Origin: Aeropyrum sp.
Lineage (GTDB): Archaea; Thermoproteota; Thermoprotei_A; Sulfolobales; Acidilobaceae
Assembly (NCBI GenBank): GCA_015521685.1
Contig: WANT01000008.1
Coordinates: 1-64,000 of the forward strand
Reading direction: 5' to 3'
DNA length: 64,000 nt
The notes under the pieces were generated by a model. It searched no databases, was not told the DNA's origin, and was given only the letters and a program-made list of their open reading frames with translations. The first letter of the stretch is position 1. Every line of letters starts with the position of its first letter. Below, one piece after another: positions 18,464 through 27,107 of the stretch. The position numbers were made by a program, and so were the translations under genes.

Positions 18464-19258
18464 CTAGCAGGTCTTCTTCTCTGGCTCCCTGTTGACGGCT
18501 ACCACTACCTTGTCTCCAACCGTCTTGCCGCAGGTGTTGCAGACCTTGCCGTTTATGGTTGGCCCTACCATGTCGACGGCATAAAGGTAGTCTGTGTTGG
18601 GGTCCCACTCCAGCTTCACTGCTGGCTGTGGCCGTACTGTAGGCGGGGTCAGAACTATGGCGCCCCTGCTGGGATCATAGGCTGAGCCGTGGCATAGGCA
18701 GTGGAGTACTCCACCATTAGCGCCAATCTCAGGCGGGTTTGTAGCTATGGGCGTTCCCGGGGGGTAGTACCTTAGAGCCGGGTATGGGCAGCCTAGGTGC
18801 TGACAGATAAGGTTGTAAGCTACTATGTTTCCATCAGGACCCACGCCTGGGGGGTAGGTGTAGAAGCTACCTTTAGAGAAGTTTTCCAGTCTCTTGATCT
18901 CCTCCTCGGACAGCTCAGCGTCAAGCCATGCTGGCGGCTCGTAAGCTGGATCCATCTGAGTCGGCACCCTCATCTCTGGAATCCTTATCGGCTTCCCGCT
19001 GGGGGTGACAAGTTTGAGCACCACGTTTATAGTATCCACTAGCGGGTAGTAGAAGAGATAGTGCGTGTTAGGCTCTAGCTCCGACGCCTTCACGGGGCTG
19101 CAGTCTTCCCACACTAGTTGGCTCCTGGGCATCTCCCCCCTGAGCACCGGGGGTACTATATACCTTATAATTGGGGGTGCAATGCCCAGGAGCGTAGCAG
19201 CGACTCCCCCAGCTCCCACCATCTTCAGGAAGTCTCTCCTCCTAACCTTGACGGGCAA
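18464..19258 (-). CDS. Rieske iron-sulfur protein
   Basis: A 264-residue protein. An N-terminal twin-arginine-like signal (RRRDFLKMVGAGG) leads into a membrane helix. The 2Fe-2S ligands are in CQHLGC and CLCHGSAYDP, which also supply the stabilising disulfide. It passes electrons from quinol to a cytochrome or blue copper acceptor on the outer face. The C-terminus has an unusual CNTC plus a final cysteine beyond the Rieske fold. TTG start at 19258; a strong TATA lies upstream. Cotranscribed with cytochrome b. Confidence 0.93.
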   Translation of the reverse strand: MPVKVRRRDFLKMVGAGGVAATLLGIAPPIIRYIVPPVLRGEMPRSQLVWEDCSPVKASELEPNTHYLFYYPLVDTINVVLKLVTPSGKPIRIPEMRVPTQMDPAYEPPAWLDAELSEEEIKRLENFSKGSFYTYPPGVGPDGNIVAYNLICQHLGCPYPALRYYPPGTPIATNPPEIGANGGVLHCLCHGSAYDPSRGAIVLTPPTVRPQPAVKLEWDPNTDYLYAVDMVGPTINGKVCNTCGKTVGDKVVVAVNREPEKKTC

Positions 19259-19339
19259 GCTAACCCCCCGTGGAGTATCTCATCGATCATAGAGTCGAGT
19301 TGAGGAATATTATACTCCGGACACTAACCTTCAAGCAAT

Positions 19340-19350
19340 ATTTATATAGT
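19340..19350 (-). promoter_or_regulatory. Putative TATA box of the Rieske-cytochrome b operon
   Basis: On the minus strand CTATATAAATA precedes a predicted start near 19320. A second AT-rich element (AGTATAATATT, about 19303-19313) lies closer to the gene, so two starts are possible. Confidence 0.5.
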
Positions 19351-19493
19351 GGAATCTGAGAAACCATTAAGAATCTTGACGCAACTGCTAAAGAAGCCTA
19401 GCAAAACCCAGGTATTCCATTGTTTGTTTAAAGCTGGGCGAATTTAATGTGCAGCTCAAACTTAAGTTTAGGTGGGGTATCCGGTGATAGCTA

Positions 19494-20081
19494 TTGTCCA
19501 GAATCTATGACTTCTTAGATGTGTTAGAGAAGTTGAGGAAGGATAGCATCTCCTTAGGTATACCGGCTATAGACCCGGAGGATGGGATGATTCTAGCGTC
19601 TACAGCGTTTTCCACCAGACCCAGGGAAGAGGTTTATATCGACGCTGGAGCTGGTATAGGGTATTCTACGCTTTGGATAGCCTTAGGCGTAGAGCCTTCC
19701 TGCAGCGGGAAGTGTAGAGTTATAGCTATAGAATACGATGAGGGGCTCGCGGAAAGGCTAGAAGCTAATCTCACGAGTCTCGAGGATCTGTTCAACTCGG
19801 TATCCTTTGAGGTTATTAAGGGAGATGCTCTGGAGGTCCTCAGCCATCACCTAGAGAACACGGTTGGTTATGTTTTCGTCGATGTAGAAAAGCGTGACTA
19901 TCCCCGTATGCTAGACATCCTGGAGGAGAAGCTGGAGCCAGGTGGCCTGGCACTATTTCATAACGCATTTGTTCCTAGGCCACCGGAAGAGTTCTTCGAG
20001 AAAATCGGTAGAAGGCCCTGGAGAAGTGTTATAGTGCCGACGAAGGCAGGTTTGGCTCTTGTTAGAAAGGAGGCGGTTTAG
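19494..20081 (+). CDS. SAM-dependent class I methyltransferase (O-methyltransferase-like)
   Basis: A 195-residue Rossmann methyltransferase. SAM motif I is YIDAGAGIGYSTLWIA, followed by the acidic IAIEYDE, the VIKGDALEV motif and a later VFVDVEKRDYP motif typical of the class I O-methyltransferase group. The substrate is unknown. TTG start with a TATA-like CTTAAGTTTA about 30 bases upstream, consistent with a leaderless mRNA. Its last 4 bases overlap the convergent PCuAC gene. Confidence 0.8.
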   Translation: MSRIYDFLDVLEKLRKDSISLGIPAIDPEDGMILASTAFSTRPREEVYIDAGAGIGYSTLWIALGVEPSCSGKCRVIAIEYDEGLAERLEANLTSLEDLFNSVSFEVIKGDALEVLSHHLENTVGYVFVDVEKRDYPRMLDILEEKLEPGGLALFHNAFVPRPPEEFFEKIGRRPWRSVIVPTKAGLALVRKEAV

Positions 20082-20557
20082 CTGCCTGACCCTGGAGTAG
20101 AGACGATAGCCTTAACTAGAAGCTCACTCCCGTTATCTAGCTTTAGCACTAGCTCTACGACATCATCGCCTACAACTTGTCTGAGCGCGTTTTTATCTCC
20201 CGAGATCATTATGTGATGGTTTCCGGGGCCTGGGGCAAGCTCAAAAGTTTCTCCGGCCTCGATGCAGATGGGCCCTGCGGGTATCATCCTGACAACGCCA
20301 TTTTCCTCTACAGTCTTATGTATAGTGGCAGTGAGGTCGGCTCCAACGTTTTCAGCGACTAATAAGCTTTCTATACAGACCGTATTGTCGGTTCCGTTGA
20401 TTATTGAGCCGTAAACCCCGATAACGCTGCCTGTGTAAATTGCTTTGGTGTCTTCAACCCTAACTTCTCCTTCGCCTTGAAGCATTGTGTATGCTGCTAA
20501 AGCTATTACAACTACTATAATCACGGCTGCTATGACTAGGGTTTTCTGGTTTTTCAA
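20078..20557 (-). CDS. PCuAC-domain periplasmic copper chaperone
   Basis: A 159-residue protein with an N-terminal membrane anchor (residues 6-26) and a cupredoxin-like PCuAC domain. The Cu(I) ligands fit the family pattern: H80, then M91 after exactly ten residues, then H115-x-M117. In bacteria such proteins deliver Cu(I) to the CuA site of oxidase subunit II, often with SCO. Here it is the last gene after subunit II, SCO and a thioredoxin-CcdA protein, which supports the same role. TTG start at 20557. Confidence 0.85.
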   Translation of the reverse strand: MKNQKTLVIAAVIIVVVIALAAYTMLQGEGEVRVEDTKAIYTGSVIGVYGSIINGTDNTVCIESLLVAENVGADLTATIHKTVEENGVVRMIPAGPICIEAGETFELAPGPGNHHIMISGDKNALRQVVGDDVVELVLKLDNGSELLVKAIVSTPGSGS

Positions 20558-20633
20558 TTGGGGTTCCCCAGAGGGTCTTCTAATAGGAGCAGGATTTTAA
20601 TATTTAAAAATATGCCGGCGTAGAGATTTATCT

Positions 20634-21830
20634 TTAGTAGGGAAGATTCGAGTATATTACATAAACGCCTCCCACAATGAGCAGAAGACCCTGAACATAC
20701 TTCATAGCCGGAGAGCTAGCTATCCGCTCTATACGCGCTGAGAACGCGGAGCCCATAGCCCCAGCTAGGGCATAGGGGAGCCCGTAGCCGGACGCGAACA
20801 TGAGGCTTGAGGCAGCAACTAGGTGTGGCGCCTGGCTTGACATAGTGATAGCTATGATGAGGAAAGGCAGGCTACACTGCAGACCTATAGCTGGTAGCAG
20901 GAATCTAGCCCTCCTTGATAACGCTATCATGGGGTCCTTGCCCCTCAGGCTGAGTATCCCCCACGCTAAGACGAATGCCCCAGCGAGGTATATCGTATAT
21001 ATGTAGGGATTGATTGGCAGGAATGTTGAGGTAATGTATAGCAGCGAAAGTAAGCTTCCCCCTCCTATAGCTATGGCGGCTATCGCAGCTAGGTTGCTCA
21101 AGTATGACTTGAACTTCTTAATTTCATCAGTACTCTGAGACGAGAAGAGGACCACCATAGGTAGGCTGCACGGCGATAAGGCTGCTATGAGGCCCAGGAT
21201 CAGACCTCCTGTTAGCGCCTTTGTGATTGCCTCTACTGTGAGTGTGTTCTCCAAGCCCTGGTTTATTGCTGTTGTCGGGGTGTTATCGCCTCCACTGTAC
21301 TCACCTTTGAACCCTGCCTCTACGAACTCGAGTAGCGGTTGGTATTGGTCTCCTAGTCCGAATGTTGATACGTGTCTAGCCTTCTCCACGCCCCTCTCAT
21401 AAAGGATTAATGTAGGTGTGCCTTGGACCTCTAGGCTCGATAGGAGCCTGAATGTCGATTGGGGGTCGTTTCGGATCATGCTGTCTAGCCACGCCTTAAT
21501 AACCTTAATGTCGCTCTGCTCCGACGCGAACCTCTCTATTGCTGGATCTATCTTCTTGCATCCCGGGCAGCCTGACTGGGCGAAGTATACTAGGACCCTG
21601 TCATAGGATCTCACGGTACTCCAGTAATCATTGGGATCTTCCAAGAGCACCATGCTGTCTGGCTCGCGAGACTCGCTTATCAGGGTAGATAGAGCGACGA
21701 CGAATATGAATATCACGAAGGTTAGCCAGGCTAGGGTGGTGAAGCTGCCGTGACCTCCATGCAGTCTAAGGCTCGAACGCTTAGCCACACCCAACCTACC
21801 CCAGCGGTCTAGAGTTTTGGTAGCACCCAC
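20634..21830 (-). CDS. Thioredoxin-CcdA/DsbD-like membrane fusion protein
   Basis: A 398-residue protein. One membrane helix (residues 32-51) is followed by an extracytoplasmic thioredoxin domain with CPGC at 88-91 and the cis-proline loop GTPT (about 138), and then six or so helices like CcdA with the redox pair C221 (ALSPCSLP) and C319 (LQCSLPF). It would carry cytoplasmic reductant across the membrane to the attached thioredoxin. Targets could be SCO or CuA cysteines and apocytochrome c. The domain order is the reverse of DsbD, whose thioredoxin is C-terminal. Starts 12 bases after SCO. Confidence 0.87.
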   Translation of the reverse strand: MGATKTLDRWGRLGVAKRSSLRLHGGHGSFTTLAWLTFVIFIFVVALSTLISESREPDSMVLLEDPNDYWSTVRSYDRVLVYFAQSGCPGCKKIDPAIERFASEQSDIKVIKAWLDSMIRNDPQSTFRLLSSLEVQGTPTLILYERGVEKARHVSTFGLGDQYQPLLEFVEAGFKGEYSGGDNTPTTAINQGLENTLTVEAITKALTGGLILGLIAALSPCSLPMVVLFSSQSTDEIKKFKSYLSNLAAIAAIAIGGGSLLSLLYITSTFLPINPYIYTIYLAGAFVLAWGILSLRGKDPMIALSRRARFLLPAIGLQCSLPFLIIAITMSSQAPHLVAASSLMFASGYGLPYALAGAMGSAFSARIERIASSPAMKYVQGLLLIVGGVYVIYSNLPY

Positions 21831-21842
21831 TATAGTATTCTC

Positions 21843-22616
21843 TTAGCTGTTGAGAAGCTCGGTAATAACGTTGTATATAGCCTCTGCTACCTTGTCCTGA
21901 CCCCTCTTCCAGCCATCGTCGGTGGGGCTTATGAAGTACCTCATATATCCATCCCTGTCAACCACTATGAAGCCCGCTGTGTGCGTGACGCCGTAGGTCT
22001 CACAGGACTGCTCCTCATAGAGCTTTAGAAATTCCTCTTCAGATACGGTATCCAAGATTGTCCCATCCTCCATTATGCAGTAGGGCTGTACCGCTATCTT
22101 GAATGCCTCCCAGATGGGCTTCTGGTCTTGGTAGTTCTCCTCCTGGACCCAAATCCAGAAGACTCCCTGGTCTATCAGGTCGCCGGCCACTAGGTTCATG
22201 TAATCGACTCCGTCCTGAAGGGTCTCGTAGTAGGGGTTGGTTCCTATTGTGACGAAGGCGACCTCGTCTATCAAGCCGTCATCCATTAGCATCTTCATGA
22301 GATAAACTATGATGGAGCTCTCCCAGTGGCATACGTCAGGACAGTTTACGTATTGGGGGAGGACAACATTGATCTTGCCATCTATCGGGATTTCAACGAC
22401 TCCAGCACTACTCGTTACAGTCATCTTGGGTATGGGCTCGCTGTACTTTATGACAGCCGCGTAGTCATCGAAGGATTCCAAATCGGTATTGCCTACAAGC
22501 CTGTCAAGGATCCTCCCGCCTACCAGCACAGCGAGGATAGAGCTTGCCGCTAGGGCAAGGAGAAATACGGCTATTATGATATAAAGCTGTCTTGCGCTCG
22601 ATATAGTCCTAGACAC
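21843..22616 (-). CDS. SCO1/SenC family copper chaperone
   Basis: A 257-residue protein with an N-terminal membrane anchor (residues 10-33) and a thioredoxin-fold domain. The copper-binding CPDVC (C92, C96) and the distant H213 (GVTHTAGF) are the three SCO ligands. It matures the CuA centre of oxidase subunit II, whose gene lies 67 bases upstream in the same direction. An extra pair of cysteines (C181, C206) is present. Two downstream genes complete the metal and redox supply set. Confidence 0.9.
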   Translation of the reverse strand: MSRTISSARQLYIIIAVFLLALAASSILAVLVGGRILDRLVGNTDLESFDDYAAVIKYSEPIPKMTVTSSAGVVEIPIDGKINVVLPQYVNCPDVCHWESSIIVYLMKMLMDDGLIDEVAFVTIGTNPYYETLQDGVDYMNLVAGDLIDQGVFWIWVQEENYQDQKPIWEAFKIAVQPYCIMEDGTILDTVSEEEFLKLYEEQSCETYGVTHTAGFIVVDRDGYMRYFISPTDDGWKRGQDKVAEAIYNVITELLNS

Positions 22617-22683
22617 CTATGCTCACCCCCAAATAGAGGATTTGCTAAGAGGTAAGCGCGTGGTAGCTAGTTTGGAGAAACTG

Positions 22684-23295
22684 CTAGCCGTGTGCTAGTA
22701 TACCGGTAGGTGATGTAATGCTTAGGAGCGATATTAGCTCTTCTATGAAACCTCCGCTATCACTCGTGGTATCTAGGGCCTCTCCACTCCTTTCAATGAT
22801 TATGGATGCCTTCATAAGCTGGTGCCCGACTCCACAATACTCGTTGCATAGTAGCAATAGTTCTCCCTCCAGATCGCTGGGGGGATACCATGTGAATTTG
22901 GAGATGTAGCCTGGGAGAACCATAAAGTTGACATTGGTGCCAGCTATCTCGAAGCCATGTATAACATCGCCAGTGGCTACGTAGAATGTAACTTGCTTTG
23001 GATTTTCTAGGGTAATTGTTGAAGGTATCCACACGTATTGCCTGCCGTAGATATAGACGTCATAAATGCCTGGTGCTTTCTCTACCACGGGGTTGGAAAA
23101 GGCGAGCTGCTGGATCTCTTGCAGCTGCTCTTCATCAGCCTTTATGGCCTCACAGGCTGGGTTAATGTTGAGGGCGAAGCTATAGTATCCTAGGCTGGAT
23201 ATGAAGCCTGCGAGCACGGCGACTATTATGGCGATATAGATGTACTCGTAAACCAGCCCGCCGTGGCCCCCGCCACCCTTCTCCTCATGCGCCAT
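22684..23295 (-). CDS. Haem-copper oxidase subunit II with CuA site
   Basis: A 203-residue protein with a single N-terminal helix (residues 15-38) and a cupredoxin domain. The CuA ligands are complete: H113, C150, E152, C154, H158 and M161 (CNEYCGVGHQLM). One helix and short length match ba3-type (B-family) oxidases. The start overlaps an upstream 42-residue gene by 11 bases. It accepts electrons from a cytochrome c or similar donor. The catalytic subunit I is not encoded in this window. Confidence 0.93.
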   Translation of the reverse strand: MAHEEKGGGGHGGLVYEYIYIAIIVAVLAGFISSLGYYSFALNINPACEAIKADEEQLQEIQQLAFSNPVVEKAPGIYDVYIYGRQYVWIPSTITLENPKQVTFYVATGDVIHGFEIAGTNVNFMVLPGYISKFTWYPPSDLEGELLLLCNEYCGVGHQLMKASIIIERSGEALDTTSDSGGFIEELISLLSITSPTGILAHG

Positions 23296-23413
23296 TGAAA
23301 TAACCCCTCCCGATCATTACGAGGGCGACGCCTATCCAGGTCAGGATTAGTAGCCCGGTCCAGACCACCATAACGAAGAGGGCGCCTCTCCCACCGTTAG
23401 ACGCGTCTCCCAA
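23285..23413 (-). CDS. Subunit IIa-like single-helix protein of ba3-type oxidase
   Basis: A 42-residue ORF starting with TTG at 23413, behind a GGGGGTGG Shine-Dalgarno. It is almost entirely one membrane helix running from GALFVMVV to ALVMIGRG. The pattern GAL-x-V...IL...W-x-GV...V...RG parallels subunit IIa of the Thermus ba3 oxidase, also encoded just before subunit II. Its stop lies inside the first codons of subunit II, so the two are translationally coupled. It is easily missed by gene finders because of its size. Assignment is by gene order and residue pattern. Confidence 0.72.
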   Translation of the reverse strand: MGDASNGGRGALFVMVVWTGLLILTWIGVALVMIGRGYFNGA

Positions 23414-23448
23414 AGAACTCCACCCCCATGTCAATCAAAAAGCTTCTA

Positions 23449-23460
23449 GGAATATATAAT
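23449..23460 (-). promoter_or_regulatory. Putative TATA box of the oxidase subunit II cluster
   Basis: On the minus strand AAATTATATATTCC is centred about 26 bases before a start near 23429, leaving a leader of about 15 bases to the TTG at 23413. This supports the small upstream ORF as the first gene of the transcript. Confidence 0.55.
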
Positions 23461-23493
23461 TTAAACTATAAAAACTGGCAGGAGGAGGTCTCG

Positions 23494-24078
23494 CTACTTC
23501 TTAGCGTACATATATGCCGCCGCAGCTATTAGAATCACGATTACTAATGCAATAACTGCAGCTAGCCCGAAGGGCACTCCCTTAGCCTCCTCAGGCTCTT
23601 CCGGCTGTGTCTCCACAGGCTCCTCAGTCTCCTGAGGTTGAGTCTCAGCGGGAGTAGTCTCTACTTGATCCGCTGGGGCACCCTCAACTCCGGCCACGCT
23701 AAGGAAGAACTGGTTTACGAGCACGAAGTTCGGGTCGTCTGTAGAGACTCCAACGTTGACGGCCATCTGGGCCATCAGCTCGTCCCAGGTCTGGAAGGCG
23801 CCCTTCTGGCCGAAGTATACTATGTCTCTGGCGAACGCGTCTATATCGCCGCCATACTTATCAGGAACCTCACTTAACAGAGAGACTATCTGGTCCCAAT
23901 CAGCAGCAACTGTGCCGTTATGGCAGGATACGCATCCCAGCTGGTCGAACGCTGCTCTCGCCTCCTCCTCGCTTGGCTGGGCTTGAAGGACGTAAACGGT
24001 GGTGAAGCCTGCTGATATTATAGCTAGTATTGCTAGCGTTGTTAGGACGAAAGTTGCCCTGGCTTTCACGATAATCAT
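23494..24078 (-). CDS. Membrane-anchored c-type cytochrome
   Basis: A 194-residue protein. An N-terminal signal/anchor (residues about 9-32) precedes a small domain with one haem c motif CVSCH (49-53). A Pro/Glu/Thr-rich linker and a C-terminal membrane helix with a lysine end follow. Candidate axial methionines lie in ELMAQM. It probably shuttles electrons from the Rieske/cytochrome b module to the CuA of the adjacent oxidase subunit II. The open frame extends to ATG 24117, but that codon lies in a TATA box, so I chose ATG 24078 (GTG 24084 is also possible). Confidence 0.85.
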   Translation of the reverse strand: MIIVKARATFVLTTLAILAIISAGFTTVYVLQAQPSEEEARAAFDQLGCVSCHNGTVAADWDQIVSLLSEVPDKYGGDIDAFARDIVYFGQKGAFQTWDELMAQMAVNVGVSTDDPNFVLVNQFFLSVAGVEGAPADQVETTPAETQPQETEEPVETQPEEPEEAKGVPFGLAAVIALVIVILIAAAAYMYAKK

Positions 24079-24105
24079 CCTCACTAGGTATTTAGACTGG
24101 CGCGG

Positions 24106-24115
24106 GATATATAAC
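24106..24115 (-). promoter_or_regulatory. Putative TATA box of the cytochrome c gene
   Basis: GTTATATATC on the minus strand places transcription start near 24084, at or just before the chosen ATG, implying a leaderless mRNA. Confidence 0.5.
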
Positions 24116-24213
24116 ACTTCAGAGTAGGCCTAGACTGGAATATGAGGCATGCTACATACTTCTCCTGGATAAGAGGTTGCTCTTGGATTCAGCTGTGAGC
24201 CATAGAACGTTCC

Positions 24214-25656
24214 TTATCCTCTAGCCTCTAACTCTCTAAGTTTGTTTAGGAGTTCCTCCCTTGCCTTCCTAGGATCGATTGCCTTGCCCTTAGCGGCTCT
24301 AACCACCTGGCCTACCAGATAGTTGAGGGCCTTTCCACGCCCAGATAGATAGTCCCTTACCGCCTTTGACTCCCTCTTCAGGACTTCATCCACTAAAGCC
24401 TTCACGTCATCAACCTTCTCGGGCAGCAGTGGCTGTATGGGTGAGAGTGGGTTAGAGGCTAGCTTGGGCAACACCAGCCCCTTTATAGTATCATAAGTGT
24501 ACTCACCCCTTTCCACTAGCTTAACTAGTTCTGCGATTCTCTCAGCTGGAGGCCAAGCGGAGTCCTTATGGAGGTCTCTACCCTGCTCCTTAAGCTCTCC
24601 CTTGAGATCTACTCCTATCATCCTTCCGAGGAGGCGCTTATCTGATACCATCTTCTCGGCCTCGAGGAACCTCTTAGAGGCCGGGGGGGTGGATACTATG
24701 CTCCAAGCTATCTCGCTTCTAATACCCATGGAGGATATCCTCTCGAACAGGGATCGTGGAGTGGTTTTGAGGATCCCTATAGCCTCTGAGAGGAGGTCCT
24801 TACCCACTTCGACTGGAGGCAGGTCTGGGTCAGGGAAGTATAGGTAGTCTGCCTCCTCCTCCTTCAGCCTAAGAGGCTTTGTCATCCCTCTAGCCGAGTC
24901 CCAGTGTCTTGTCTCCCTCTCGACCCTTCCACCGCGCTCTACAATAGCCGTTTGCCTCTTCGCCTCGAATTTAAGAGCTTTCTCGAGATCTAGCGTGGAA
25001 CCTATATTCTTGACCTCGACCCTCTCACCACCCTCGACGCTGATGTTTGCGTCAACCCTAAACACACCCTCCAGCCGAGGATTCACAGCTCCAATGTACT
25101 CTAGGAGTAGGAGGAGGTACTCCACCAGCATCCTTGCCTGCCTTGGAGAGGGTATCTCGGGCTTAGTTACAATCTCCAGGAGTGGTACCCCGCTTCTATT
25201 GTAATCGACGTAGGCATACCTACTCCTGAGTATGTCCCCCTCATAGTAGGTCCTCCCCGGATCCTCCTCCAGGTTAATCCTGCTGATCCCCACACTCCTC
25301 CACTCCCAGCTATCTGTGTCGAGGTACTCTAGCTCCCCCTCTAGGCATACTGGGGCGCCGCCAGCCTTCTCGAACTGAGTTATCTGGTAATTCTTGGGCA
25401 GGTCTGGATAGAAGTAGTGCTTCCTAGTAAACACTAGCCTCTCCGGTATCTTACATTTCATGCTGAGAGCCGTAGCCAGGGCGAGAACAACTGGCCTCCT
25501 CCCAGGTACTGGCAACGCTCCAGGGAGGCCGAGGCACACAGGACACACATTAGAGTTAGGTGGGAATCCCCTATACTCGCTATCGCAGTCGCAGAACAGC
25601 TTGGTGCCAGCATTGCTGAGCTGGACATGTATCTCTAAGCCAATCCTGACCCTCAT
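24214..25656 (-). CDS. gatB: Asp-tRNA(Asn)/Glu-tRNA(Gln) amidotransferase subunit B
   Basis: A 480-residue subunit that binds and phosphorylates misacylated tRNA before amidation. It has the diagnostic RIGLEIHVQL at the start, a Cys-rich zinc segment (FCDCDSEY, CPVCLGLPG), KNYQITQFE, YNRSGVPLLEIVT and SVEGGERVEVKNIGS. A C-terminal YqeY-like helical domain follows. ATG at 25656, 5 bases after gatA. In archaea GatCAB normally makes Asn-tRNA. Confidence 0.96.
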   Translation of the reverse strand: MRVRIGLEIHVQLSNAGTKLFCDCDSEYRGFPPNSNVCPVCLGLPGALPVPGRRPVVLALATALSMKCKIPERLVFTRKHYFYPDLPKNYQITQFEKAGGAPVCLEGELEYLDTDSWEWRSVGISRINLEEDPGRTYYEGDILRSRYAYVDYNRSGVPLLEIVTKPEIPSPRQARMLVEYLLLLLEYIGAVNPRLEGVFRVDANISVEGGERVEVKNIGSTLDLEKALKFEAKRQTAIVERGGRVERETRHWDSARGMTKPLRLKEEEADYLYFPDPDLPPVEVGKDLLSEAIGILKTTPRSLFERISSMGIRSEIAWSIVSTPPASKRFLEAEKMVSDKRLLGRMIGVDLKGELKEQGRDLHKDSAWPPAERIAELVKLVERGEYTYDTIKGLVLPKLASNPLSPIQPLLPEKVDDVKALVDEVLKRESKAVRDYLSGRGKALNYLVGQVVRAAKGKAIDPRKAREELLNKLRELEARG

Positions 25657-25661
25657 CTACC

Positions 25662-27107
25662 TCACCCTCCGGCATAGGCCCCCCTTATACCGGTTAACTC
25701 TTCTACGAGCATTCCAAGCGAGAGTAGACTTCGCTCCGTAAGCTTACCGCCAATAAACTGAACGCCAGTAGGTAGGTTGCTGCTGAATCCCGATGGCACG
25801 ACTAGAGCTGGGAGACCGGAGAGATTGGCTAGCACGGTGTAGGCATCCATGGCGTATAGCTTTAGTGGGTCGCCTAGCGCTTCACCCAGCTTAGGCGGCA
25901 GCACTGGGCTGGCTGGAGTTGCTATGAAGCATTTCTTGGTTATGCGGGCAAGCTCGTCCCTAACTATCCTCCTTACCTTGGTGGCAGCTAGGTAGTACTC
26001 ATCCCTATAACCTTCGCTTAGAACGTAAACCCCCATCAGTATTCTCCTCTTAACCTCTATCCCGAAGCCTTCACCCCTAGACTTAGATATGAATCTCCAA
26101 TAGTCTCCAGAATAGTCGCCTCTAGAAGGGTATAGAGTACCTTCGAACCTAGCCAGGTTAGAGGCGGCTTCGGCCACAGCTATAGTGTAGTATGTGGGCA
26201 GGGCCTTCTCCACACCCTCAATCTCCACAGTATCTACACTAGCACCCTCACCAGTGAGCCTGTCTATAAGACTATAGAATGATTTCTTGACTGGCTCGTC
26301 AGACATGCCCACTAGACTCCCAGGAATACAGAGTCTAATACTCTCTGGATCGGCTGGCCCCTCAGGTACCACATCGGGATTGACGTTCAGGCTGGTGGCG
26401 TCCAGGGGATCATAGCCCGACATAACTTGCAGGATTAGGGCTACGTCGAGGCTGCTAAGACCCATGGGGCTAATCTGCTCCAAGCTATTACCATAAGGTA
26501 TTAGACCATACCTGCTAACAAGCCCATAGGTGGGCTTTAGGCCGACAGTTGCGGTGTAAGCCGCAGGCAGTCTGACACTACCTCCAGTATCGCTGCCCAG
26601 GGCAGCATTACATCCACCATAAGCTAGACAGGCCCCGCTGCCGCTGCTACTACCACCAGGGACTCTCTCCTCATCCCAAGGATTCCTAGTGGGGCCAAAG
26701 GCGCTGAACTCCCCAGTCGAGCCCATAGCGAATTCGTCAAGATTAGTCTTCCCTATTATGATGGCCCCCTCCTTCTGCAGCCTCTCAACAACGGTGGCGT
26801 CGAATGGCGGTACATAACCGTCTAGTATTCTGGATCCAGCAGTTGTTGGTAGGAAGCTTGTAGATATGTTATCTTTAACACCTATAATGATTCCTTCAAG
26901 CTTCCTAGCAGCTCCTCTCATCCACCTCCTCCTAGAATCCTCAGCCTTCTCTAGTACTGAGTCGAAGTCTTCAAGCGATATGTAGGCGTTTATCTTCCCC
27001 TCCCTCCTGGCAATGTTTTCTATAACTCTATGAGCATTCTCCACAGGATCTGTATCTCCATGCCTGAAGGCCTCCAACAGCTCATGAACAGTTGGCTGCC
27101 TCATCAA
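25662..27107 (-). CDS. gatA: Asp-tRNA(Asn)/Glu-tRNA(Gln) amidotransferase subunit A
   Basis: A 481-residue amidase-signature enzyme that releases ammonia from glutamine. The Ser-cisSer-Lys triad is visible: lysine in IGVKDNIS, serines in GGSSSGSGA and [15 protein letters not shown] at 27107. Its start overlaps gatC by 4 bases and its end is 5 bases from gatB, forming gatC-gatA-gatB. Confidence 0.96.
   Translation of the reverse strand: MMRQPTVHELLEAFRHGDTDPVENAHRVIENIARREGKINAYISLEDFDSVLEKAEDSRRRWMRGAARKLEGIIIGVKDNISTSFLPTTAGSRILDGYVPPFDATVVERLQKEGAIIIGKTNLDEFAMGSTGEFSAFGPTRNPWDEERVPGGSSSGSGACLAYGGCNAALGSDTGGSVRLPAAYTATVGLKPTYGLVSRYGLIPYGNSLEQISPMGLSSLDVALILQVMSGYDPLDATSLNVNPDVVPEGPADPESIRLCIPGSLVGMSDEPVKKSFYSLIDRLTGEGASVDTVEIEGVEKALPTYYTIAVAEAASNLARFEGTLYPSRGDYSGDYWRFISKSRGEGFGIEVKRRILMGVYVLSEGYRDEYYLAATKVRRIVRDELARITKKCFIATPASPVLPPKLGEALGDPLKLYAMDAYTVLANLSGLPALVVPSGFSSNLPTGVQFIGGKLTERSLLSLGMLVEELTGIRGAYAGG

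Noticed and set aside
24079..24117. Upstream start (ATG 24117) for the cytochrome c gene
   Set aside because: It overlaps the TATA box; the signal peptide begins after 24078.
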